The position numbers were made by a program, and so were the translations under genes. The notes beneath the pieces were generated by a model that saw only the letters and a list, made by a program, of their open reading frames with translations, was not told where the DNA came from and searched no databases. A stretch of 64,000 nt of DNA from Lawsonella clevelandensis. Its GTDB lineage: Bacteria > Actinomycetota > Actinomycetes > Mycobacteriales > Mycobacteriaceae. Each line of letters starts with the position of its first letter. The stretch's first letter is position 1. The stretch is taken from NCBI RefSeq assembly GCF_001293125.1, contig NZ_CP009312.1, positions 434,001 through 498,000 on the forward strand, read 5' to 3'. This document shows positions 58,078 to 64,000 of the stretch, in pieces.

Positions 58078-59328
58078 CTAGCGGCGTTGCGCCAGGAACA
58101 GCACGTCCACTTCTTCACCAGTTCGAACCTCTGTGACATCCGGAGGGACAACAATGAGCGCATTGGCCTCGGAGAGAGATGCCAGCAGATGGGAGGTTGA
58201 CGGGTTCGCGCCAGCCAACGCCTGCACCAAATACTCGCCCGTCGCCTCATCGCGCATGAGCTGGGCACGCAAGTACCCAGCGCGCCCCTTCATCGAGGTT
58301 ACCGGAGTAATAGTACGAGCTCGGATAATACGGCGGAGTGGGTGCCGTTTACCCAGAGCAATACGAATCATGGGGCGCACCATCAGCTCAAACACCAACA
58401 ATGCTGACACCGCATTAGACGGCACAAGGAAGGTCGGGATTTGGTCTGCACCGAGCAACCCGAAACCCTGCACAGAGCCCGGATGCATCGCCACCCGCTC
58501 AACTTCCACTTCGCCCAAATCAGTCAACACATTGCGAACATGCTCCGAGGCAATACCGCCCACAGCACCAGCAATAATGACAATCTCTGAACGCAACAGC
58601 TGCGTCTCAACCAACTCGCGGAACGCCCGCGGCTCAGTAGAGACGATGCCCACCCGGTGCACCTCCGCACCAGCGTCCAGGGCAGCAGCCGTCAACGCAT
58701 AAGAAGCAACGTCGTACACCTGTCCCTGTCCAGGCGTACGATCCAGATCCACCAGCTCATTACCGACGCTGATGATGGCCACTCGAGGGCGCGGATGCAC
58801 AAGCACCTTATCCCGACCCACTGCAGCCAATAGACCCACCTGGGCGGGGCCCACAATTGTGCCAGCATGGACAGCAATGTCGCCAGGGGTCACATCATCG
58901 CCTACCCGCCGAACGAAATCCCCCGGATTCACTCGTCGATTAATGGCGACCCGGGTTTCTCCGTTATCCGTCCACGCTAACGGCACCACCGCATCTGCCA
59001 AGGCGGGCATAGCAGCACCCGTAAATACACGGACGGTTTGGTCCGGTTGGAGGCGGGTATGCAAACGCGACCCTGCTGTCACGTCACCCACCACCGGAAG
59101 CACAACGCTGGAGCCCTGTGGATCCCCCGCCGCCGGAGCACACTTCACATCCACCGCACGCACTGCAAAACCATCGATCGCCGCCTGGTCAAAACCCGGC
59201 AAAGGCATCGTGGTTTCAACTTCCTCGGCACACATCAAGCCAAGAGCATCCTGAATGGACACCCGAACTGGATTAGGGGCAACCGCAGACGCAGTGACCA
59301 GCGCTTGCTGCTCCTCTACGGAACGCAT
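58078..59328 (-). CDS. glp: MoeA/gephyrin-like protein (Glp)
   Basis: MoeA-fold protein of 416 residues. It keeps the N-terminal FDQAAIDGFAVR (usual DNSAMDGYA) and the SVGNELVD segment, but other active-site signatures differ: the usual SGGVSVGDYD reads GAVGGIASEHV, and PGNPVS reads PSNAVS. A C-terminal MoeA_C domain is present (about 335-415). In Corynebacterium the neighbour of glpR is Glp, a gephyrin-like protein recruited to the divisome; the linkage to glpR here suggests the same role. A molybdenum insertase function is doubtful from these changes. Lies between galU and rimJ. Confidence 0.85.
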   Translation of the reverse strand: MRSVEEQQALVTASAVAPNPVRVSIQDALGLMCAEEVETTMPLPGFDQAAIDGFAVRAVDVKCAPAAGDPQGSSVVLPVVGDVTAGSRLHTRLQPDQTVRVFTGAAMPALADAVVPLAWTDNGETRVAINRRVNPGDFVRRVGDDVTPGDIAVHAGTIVGPAQVGLLAAVGRDKVLVHPRPRVAIISVGNELVDLDRTPGQGQVYDVASYALTAAALDAGAEVHRVGIVSTEPRAFRELVETQLLRSEIVIIAGAVGGIASEHVRNVLTDLGEVEVERVAMHPGSVQGFGLLGADQIPTFLVPSNAVSALLVFELMVRPMIRIALGKRHPLRRIIRARTITPVTSMKGRAGYLRAQLMRDEATGEYLVQALAGANPSTSHLLASLSEANALIVVPPDVTEVRTGEEVDVLFLAQRR

Positions 59329-59396
59329 TCATGTCCTCCCGAAAACAGAAAGTGATGACAGGGACGGGGAAGGGCGGGGAGACACCCAGCGAAGGA

Positions 59397-60317
59397 CTAG
59401 TCGTCCTTCTCTTGGAGACGCTCCTCCAACCACCCACGGAGATCAGGACCGTAATTCTCATCCCGCAACGCGAAGTCCACGGAAGCACGGATGTAACCGC
59501 CCGGATTACCCAGATCATGGCGGGTACCGCGATGCACCACAATGTGCGTCGGCAGCCCCTCTGCAACGCATTGGGCAATAGCATCTGTCAGCTGCAATTC
59601 TCCACCAGCACCCGGCGTAATGGTGTGCAACGTATCAAAGATGGAACGGTCCAGGATATACCGGCCGACTGCCGCATAGTGGGAGGGAGCATCCTCGGGA
59701 GCCGGCTTCTCTACCATCCCTTTAACACGCATGACGCGTCCCTCATCGGACTCGTCACCAGTCGGCTCGACATCGAAAACGCCGTAGTTGGATATGTCGT
59801 CACCCGGCACCTCATAGGCGCACAGCACAGTGCCGCCGAAACGCTCACGCACTTCCGCCATCTGTTCCAGAACACCGGTTGGGGTTACCAGATCATCGGG
59901 CAGCAGAACCGCAATACACTCCTCGTCTTCATACAAGTGTGTTTCCGCCAGGCTCACTGCATGGCCCAAACCCAGCGGCTTTTCCTGCAGCGCAGACTCC
60001 ACCTCAATGAGACCAGGGGCACGCCGCACCTTGTGCAGCATGACATTCTTGCCCTTCTTCTTCAGCTCATCCTCCAGCATGGAATCAGTGTTGAAGTACG
60101 TCATCACGCCCGTCTTGCGGTCCGAGGTGATAATGACGAGACGATCAGCGCCAGCATCGGAAGCCTCTTCCGCAATGAGTTCGATACTGGGGGTGGAGAC
60201 GACTGGGAGTAGTTCTTTCGGCACCGTCTTCGTGACGGGAAGGAATCGGGTGCCCAAACCAGCGGCAGGGATTACAGCCGTGGAGAACACGCCACCACGC
60301 GTTTCATTAGTAGACAT
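59397..60317 (-). CDS. galU: UTP--glucose-1-phosphate uridylyltransferase
   Basis: Makes UDP-glucose for glycogen, trehalose and cell-wall galactan. The 306-residue product has AVIPAAGLGTRFLPVTKTVPKELLPV with the catalytic Lys, EASDAGADRLVIITSDRK, LGLGHAVSLAE, VLLPDDLV, and the VEKPAPEDAPSHYAAVGRYIL segment. It begins the galU-glp-rimJ-glpR unit on the minus strand and is divergent from the 5-FTHF ligase, as in mycobacteria. Confidence 0.95.
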   Translation of the reverse strand: MSTNETRGGVFSTAVIPAAGLGTRFLPVTKTVPKELLPVVSTPSIELIAEEASDAGADRLVIITSDRKTGVMTYFNTDSMLEDELKKKGKNVMLHKVRRAPGLIEVESALQEKPLGLGHAVSLAETHLYEDEECIAVLLPDDLVTPTGVLEQMAEVRERFGGTVLCAYEVPGDDISNYGVFDVEPTGDESDEGRVMRVKGMVEKPAPEDAPSHYAAVGRYILDRSIFDTLHTITPGAGGELQLTDAIAQCVAEGLPTHIVVHRGTRHDLGNPGGYIRASVDFALRDENYGPDLRGWLEERLQEKDD

Positions 60318-60481
60318 AGCTCTAGCCTAGTGGCATAAAGTGAGAAGAACCGTAAAAACACTGGGATTTGCTGAGGTCTGCCGCAAAAGTGGCGCCTGCA
60401 AGTCTTCCTCAACCAGTAGGTTTCTCTTAGCCGGGTAACTAACCAACTGCCCCACCCCACCACCAAGGAGGAGAAGCAATC

Positions 60482-61102
60482 GTGTCAAAAGCGAGCTTCC
60501 GCAGCGCCGCCCGCACCGCCCGCGCCACCGTGTACTCCCAGTGGTCACCATCCGAGCAGGCGGCAATCAATGCCGACCTCACCAACACCTGCTGCCGGCT
60601 CCTCTCGCTAACCCAGGCCCAACGAATCTGCGCCTATATTCCCCTTGGAGACGAACCCGGAAACCGGGACTGGGTAGAAACATTGGCAGCACATACCCAC
60701 GAGCTCTACCTCCCCCGCAGTGAAGCAACAGGGGAACTCACCTGGGGACCCTTTACTACCTGGGAAGAGCTAGTAGAGGGACGGTTCCACATTTCCCAAC
60801 CACGCACAGTTATCCCACATCTTCTCACCACTGCTCCCGGCGTAGACCTCATCTTTCTGCCTGCTACCAGTGTGGGACGAGATGGAACCCGGATGGGGCG
60901 TGGTGCCGGTTACTATGACCGCGCACTAGCCGCCATAACAGCCGCTGTTACCTCCGGCGCACTGGCTGCCTCTCCTGTTCTTGCCGCTGTCGTCTATAGC
61001 CACGAGCTTCGCAACACCGTCCCAACAGAGCCGCATGATGCGCACGTCGACTGGGCCGTCACCCCCACTGAATTGCACAATTGTGCTACTCCTAGCGCAT
61101 AA
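60482..61102 (+). CDS. 5-formyltetrahydrofolate cyclo-ligase
   Basis: Converts 5-formyl-THF to methenyl-THF with ATP. The 206-residue product has SFRSAARTARA near the start, CAYIPLGDEPGNRDWVETL, LYLPRSEATGELTWGPF, IFLPATSVGRDGTRMGRGAGYYDRALA (the substrate- and ATP-binding core) and a final VVYSHELRNTVPTEPHDAHVDWAVTP. The GTG start follows GGAGGAGA. It is followed eight bases later by fmdB. Confidence 0.94.
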   Translation: MSKASFRSAARTARATVYSQWSPSEQAAINADLTNTCCRLLSLTQAQRICAYIPLGDEPGNRDWVETLAAHTHELYLPRSEATGELTWGPFTTWEELVEGRFHISQPRTVIPHLLTTAPGVDLIFLPATSVGRDGTRMGRGAGYYDRALAAITAAVTSGALAASPVLAAVVYSHELRNTVPTEPHDAHVDWAVTPTELHNCATPSA

Positions 61103-61110
61103 TTGGGAAC

Positions 61111-61308
61111 ATGCCCACCTACTCATACGCGTGCAAAGAGTGCGGATACGCCTTTGATATCCGCCAGAGCTTTAGCGATGACCCCTTGACCGTGTGCCCG
61201 CAATGCGGCGGCCCACTCAAAAAGGTGTACAACACTGTTGGCGTGACCTTTAAAGGCAGCGGCTTCTACCGCACCGACTCTCGCAGCTCAAACCTCAATA
61301 AGAAATAG
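61111..61308 (+). CDS. FmdB-family zinc-ribbon protein (Ruc/Rv0991c-like)
   Basis: Small protein of 65 residues. The zinc ribbon uses CKECG (Cys9, Cys12) and CPQCGG (about Cys30, Cys33); a short Ser/Asn/Lys-rich tail follows. The M. tuberculosis counterpart Rv0991c was described as a redox-regulated chaperone with an unstructured tail; the tail here is much shorter. A CATAAT that includes the stop of the previous gene ends seven bases before the ATG, so it may have its own leaderless promoter. Its end overlaps the convergent GT87 remnant by 14 bases. Confidence 0.88.
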   Translation: MPTYSYACKECGYAFDIRQSFSDDPLTVCPQCGGPLKKVYNTVGVTFKGSGFYRTDSRSSNLNKK

Positions 61309-62338
61309 CCTGCTGGCTGATGTAACGCTCGCGGCTTAACACCAGCACACCCACAAACACAGCCAGCGTCATAAAAACGTAGATGCCCTGCCAAAAGAGA
61401 TAAGGATAGGAATACATCGTCACCAAAGGGACCCCTACAAGGGGGCCCATTTTGTGTGGCACGATCTCCGCCATCCATGTTGCGGTAGTCCCCACCACAC
61501 CTGCAAAGGCACACACAATCCACGCTCGTTCCCAGCCCGAGTGCTGACCCCAATGGTTAACTAACGCATCGACCATGACGAGGAGGAGCGGAAAAATCCA
61601 CACATAGTGATGGTGCCAGCTAAACGGCGAGAGAAGGCAGGCACCCAGCCCACCCAACGCCATCATCAGCGTGTTATTACGCAGGTAAGCGGCATACCAC
61701 AAGGTCGCCACGATAAGGATCAGACCCACTAGCTCGACGGCAATCCACCATGGTGTTGGCCACCCGCCATACGATAAACAATCGCCTGGAGAGACTGGTC
61801 CGCCCGGTTAAGATAACTCCCCACACGATTGTTATGCAGCATCAAGTGCAGCCAGTATGTGCGCGAGTCCGCCGGCAATACCCAGAAACCACAGGCGATT
61901 GTCGTTCAAAGGCCAGTACAGACGTCGCTAATGTTTTCCAGCGCCGCTGGATCGCCAGCACGATAAAGAAGAAGCCCGGCGTCAAGCAAACGTCCGGCTA
62001 GCCAATAGACGCGCAGATCTACAAAAATTACTCCAGAGTCCAATAGGTTTCTTTGTTGGATCGATGACGGCGAGGTTGAAGACCATCGCACCTGCCATCA
62101 ATAAGGTGCTAACTAAACACCACCAGGGGGCATGCGGGATACGCCAACGTACCGCAAGGGTGCCTGAGCTGCCTGATGCCATGGCCTTTACTGTCGTACT
62201 CGATGAGGCCTGTGAAAACGACGCCCCGCACTCTCCCGCTGTCGCCGTCTTCCCCTCCACATTTTTTCCTCCTGTGGATAGCTTCTCTCCTGGCAAGCTC
62301 ACCCACCTTCCCCAGCCCCAGCTGAGATTACTGTTCAA
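61295..62338 (-). pseudogene. Decayed GT87-type polyprenol-linked glycosyltransferase
   Basis: Remnant of a DUF2029/GT87 membrane glycosyltransferase read in several frames. From the 5' side: a first helix ending in FNLAVIDPTKKPIGLW; a frame change near 62025-62045; then VDLRVYWLAGRLLDAGLLLYRAGDP up to a stop at about 61906; then, after loss of the central helices, PADSRTYWLHLMLHNNRVG and LNRADQSLQAIVYRMAG up to about 61768; another frame change; then the 3' part WPTPWWIAVELVGLILIVATLWYA to LLSPFSWHHHYVWIFP and the last helices, ending at 61295. The last 144 codons form an open frame but lack the catalytic N-terminus. In mycobacteria such enzymes add mannose or arabinose to envelope lipids. 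Confidence 0.82.
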
Positions 62339-62371
62339 GTATCTCCCTGCTGACGAAGAAAGGTTGACGCA

Positions 62372-63163
62372 ATGCCGAGAAGATCCACCGCCCTAGGGTG
62401 GGAGTATGTCGCGACAGCTACGTCTCCACCACCGTCACCCGCTCCTCCCCAGCGGTGGGAAGATCAGTTTGGCACTGCCTGGCGTGACCCCTGGCCCGCC
62501 ACGACAAAGGTAACCTCACCTGACGTCACAGCAGACGATTCCGCTACCGTTTCTCCGCCCGCCAACCCGCGCAAGGCACTCCGTGCACTCTGGTCTCGCT
62601 TGTCTCGCAAGACCACCCGCCCCCAGCGCGTCATTCTCACGCTCGCTTGTGCCATCCTCCTCGGTACGATTGTCGCGTTACTTATTCCCCACGGTGCTCC
62701 CGCTCTCACTGTGGCCCAGCTCAACCACTCCCTACCGAGCGGACAGGAAGTCACTTCTGCAGACATCGAATGGGTGCACGTCCCTGCGGCACTCATCCCT
62801 GAGCATCCCATCACTTCAGCGGACCAGTTCACGGGACGCCGCGTGGTGGGAGATGTAGAACGCGGCGAGCTCCTGACCACGGCACGTCTCAGCACCCCAC
62901 AACTCCCTACCGGATGGCGCGCCCTCGGCCTTCCCATCAGCGGTGCAACCTCCTGGCGCACTGGACAGCATGTGGACGTCGTCGCTTCAACCGAAGACAG
63001 CAGCTGGGTCTTATGTCACGATGCCGTCATCCATGACACTACTGCATCAAACAGTCCGGGGGCCGGCCACTCCACTAGCGTCATCGTGGCGCTTCCGGAA
63101 GAGAAAGCCTACGAGTTAGCGCAGCTCGATACGGACGCAGTGGTCACGCTCTTGCTGCGCTAA
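62372..63163 (+). CDS. SAF domain membrane protein
   Basis: Protein of 263 residues: a Pro/Ser/Thr-rich cytoplasmic part (1-75), one transmembrane helix (about 86-106) and an extracytoplasmic SAF-like domain (about 112-175, with LPSGQEVTSADIEWVHVPAALIP and GRRVVGDVERGELLTTARL), as in CpaB/RcpC pilus proteins and in the single-SAF proteins of Corynebacteriales. The C-terminal part has a further beta-rich region. The ATG follows GAAAGG. Function unknown. Confidence 0.75.
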   Translation: MPRRSTALGWEYVATATSPPPSPAPPQRWEDQFGTAWRDPWPATTKVTSPDVTADDSATVSPPANPRKALRALWSRLSRKTTRPQRVILTLACAILLGTIVALLIPHGAPALTVAQLNHSLPSGQEVTSADIEWVHVPAALIPEHPITSADQFTGRRVVGDVERGELLTTARLSTPQLPTGWRALGLPISGATSWRTGQHVDVVASTEDSSWVLCHDAVIHDTTASNSPGAGHSTSVIVALPEEKAYELAQLDTDAVVTLLLR

Positions 63164-63174
63164 AACTCAGTTAT

Positions 63175-63411
63175 CTAGTAGTCGTAGTGGGGTGGTTTCT
63201 GATCGTGGAGCCATCTTTCCCACTCTCTCCGGTCAGCTCGGCCTTCCGCCCGATCACCGCACTCATCACGGCTCAATGTGGACACTGACTCACCAAAGAT
63301 GCGATTCAACGTGTCCCGAGAGAGCCGACGCCGACGGCCGCTGTCGGCTGCCCGTGATGCGGGATTGTCAGAATCAGCGTTGTCCACCGGCGAACCAGTA
63401 TCCTCCGACAT
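63175..63411 (-). CDS. Small conserved hydrophilic protein
   Basis: A 78-residue charged protein. The first half is rich in Asp, Ser and Ala; the centre RRRRLSRDTLNRIFGESVS looks like a short amphipathic helix and the end reads WLHDQKPPHYDY. No membrane segment, no cysteine cluster. Its ATG overlaps the stop of the Mog-like gene by one base (TAATG), so it is translationally coupled to it. Similar small proteins with an RPPHH-type end occur near moaB in related actinobacteria as I recall; function is unknown. Confidence 0.7.
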   Translation of the reverse strand: MSEDTGSPVDNADSDNPASRAADSGRRRRLSRDTLNRIFGESVSTLSRDECGDRAEGRADRREWERWLHDQKPPHYDY

Positions 63412-63905
63412 TAGAAAATGTCCAGCGAGGAAATCTCGTTAATGACGTACCGGGCCAGCGGAAGTAAGGTCGCCATACCATCACGCACTGCCGCACGAGA
63501 ATTGGACAAATTAGCCACCAAGGTGGATCCGGAGATTCCCACCACACCACGGGATACACAGGCGTCCTGTGCCCCCGCGGATTGTCCAGAAGAGCGCAAG
63601 GCCTCAGCAATGCCGGGAAGTGCTCGGTCGATGAGGGGAAGAGTTGCTTCCGGAGTGTGGTGACGGGGGCTCAGCCCGACTCCACCGACGGTCAGGAGGA
63701 GATCGACACCACCTACTACGCCCGTTTCAATGGCTTTTCGGATCTCGTCCTCGTCGTTGGGAACCACTACTACGCCGTCAACGTAGAAACCATCTTCTTC
63801 GAGCAATTCGGTCACAATCTTGGCAAGTGCGCGAGATTCCTCATTGGCGTGGTCGGCAGTGATGACTGCCAGTGCGCGTCCGGCCGCACCAGGGTTTACG
63901 TCCAC
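63411..63905 (-). CDS. MogA/MoaB-like molybdopterin-binding fold protein
   Basis: Protein of 164 residues with the MoCF-binding fold: RALAVITADHA, DGVVVVPNDEDEIRKAIE, LLLTVGGVGLSPRHHTPEAT and SRGVVGISGSTLVANLSNSRAAVRDGMATLLPL. In active MogA, Cnx1G and MoaB proteins the central loop reads GGTG-PRD-TPEAT; here Thr is Val and the Asp after PR is His. It takes the position of MoaB2 (Rv0984) beside pepD. Adenylylation of molybdopterin is doubtful given the Asp loss; the fold itself is clear. Confidence 0.8.
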   Translation of the reverse strand: MDVNPGAAGRALAVITADHANEESRALAKIVTELLEEDGFYVDGVVVVPNDEDEIRKAIETGVVGGVDLLLTVGGVGLSPRHHTPEATLPLIDRALPGIAEALRSSGQSAGAQDACVSRGVVGISGSTLVANLSNSRAAVRDGMATLLPLARYVINEISSLDIF

Positions 63906-63933
63906 TTTTCTTTATCCTTTACTAGCTGACCGC

Positions 63934-64000
63934 TTAATTCAGAGATCCTACAGTGACTTCTACTGTACGCGTGTCGCCGCCGCCTTGTTTCTCGACAGTC
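63934..64000 (-). CDS. C-terminal end of HtrA/PepD-like serine protease (partial)
   Basis: A minus-strand frame enters from the right edge and stops at a TAA at 63936-63934. The visible 21 residues end TRTVEVTVGSLN, which is the last strand of a PDZ domain as in HtrA-type proteases. The gene before moaB2 in M. tuberculosis is pepD (Rv0983), an HtrA protease. The call rests on this short tail plus gene order. Confidence 0.55.
   Translation of the reverse strand, partial: TVEKQGGGDTRTVEVTVGSLN

Overview
The window is a continuous piece of a high-GC actinobacterial chromosome, most likely from the Mycobacteriales (Corynebacterium, Lawsonella or Dietzia-like). Evidence for this is the mycothiol conjugate amidase Mca, the resuscitation factor RpfB with DUF348-G5-RPF architecture, a Pmt-type protein mannosyltransferase, the DUF501/DivIC/enolase block, and the gene pair for a gephyrin-like MoeA and its membrane receptor. 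From memory, the order of conserved genes follows Mycobacterium tuberculosis Rv0983 to Rv1111 almost throughout (pepD, moaB2, fmdB, 5-FTHF ligase, galU, moeA1, rimJ, Rv0996, pmt, rsmI, metG, tatD, rpfB, ksgA, ispE, pth, rplY, prs, glmU, mfd, mazG, lpqU, eno, divIC, DUF501, ppx2, greA, mca, Z-FPP synthase, coaA, glyA, glpX, xseB, xseA, ispH). No plasmid, phage, IS element or CRISPR array is seen. The species cannot be fixed from this sequence alone.

Layout. 1-11.7 kb: end of a Pro/Arg/Gly-rich protein, ispH, xseA-xseB, an alpha/beta hydrolase, glpX, glyA with a LysR-like binding protein, coaA, a cis-prenyl transferase, mca, greA. 11.8-20 kb: a surface acyltransferase with SGNH domain, a BI-1 membrane protein, tRNA-Leu(UAA), and the ppx-DUF501-divIC-eno block plus a lytic transglycosylase. 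20-33.7 kb: mazG-mfd facing rmlA, tRNA-Gln, cysE and cysK, glmU-prs, two tiny membrane proteins, rplY, pth, prfC. 33.7-39 kb: an accessory-looking set (peptide transporter, diaminopimelate dehydrogenase, HIBCH-type hydrolase, MFS exporter). 39-49.5 kb: rpfB-ksgA-ispE-abcF operon, tatD, metG, rsmI, pmt. 50-55.3 kb: a more AT-rich TetR plus two-subunit ABC exporter cassette, an ICMT-like methyltransferase and tRNA-Ala. 55.4-64 kb: glpR, rimJ, moeA/glp, galU, 5-FTHF ligase, fmdB, a decayed GT87 glycosyltransferase, a SAF protein, a small protein, a mog/moaB-like gene and the tail of an HtrA-like protease.

Functionally most of the window is core envelope and growth machinery: isoprenoid precursors and lipid carrier (ispH, ispE, cis-prenyl transferase), nucleotide sugars (rmlA, glmU, galU), peptidoglycan remodelling (rpfB, lytic transglycosylase), division (divIC, glp/glpR), translation fidelity and ribosome maturation (rplY, pth, prfC, ksgA, rsmI, metG) and cysteine/mycothiol metabolism (cysE, cysK, mca).

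Points most worth a second look: a two-base deletion that destroys Walker B of one ABC subunit; a clear TetR operator over its own promoter; a GT87 gene broken in several places; a tRNA with anticodon UAA but a short variable loop; mfd and rmlA start codons only 22 bp apart with overlapping -10 elements and an inverted repeat; MoeA-like and Mog-like proteins that have lost catalytic signature residues; 11-bp-phased repeats beside tRNA-Ala and upstream of rpfB.
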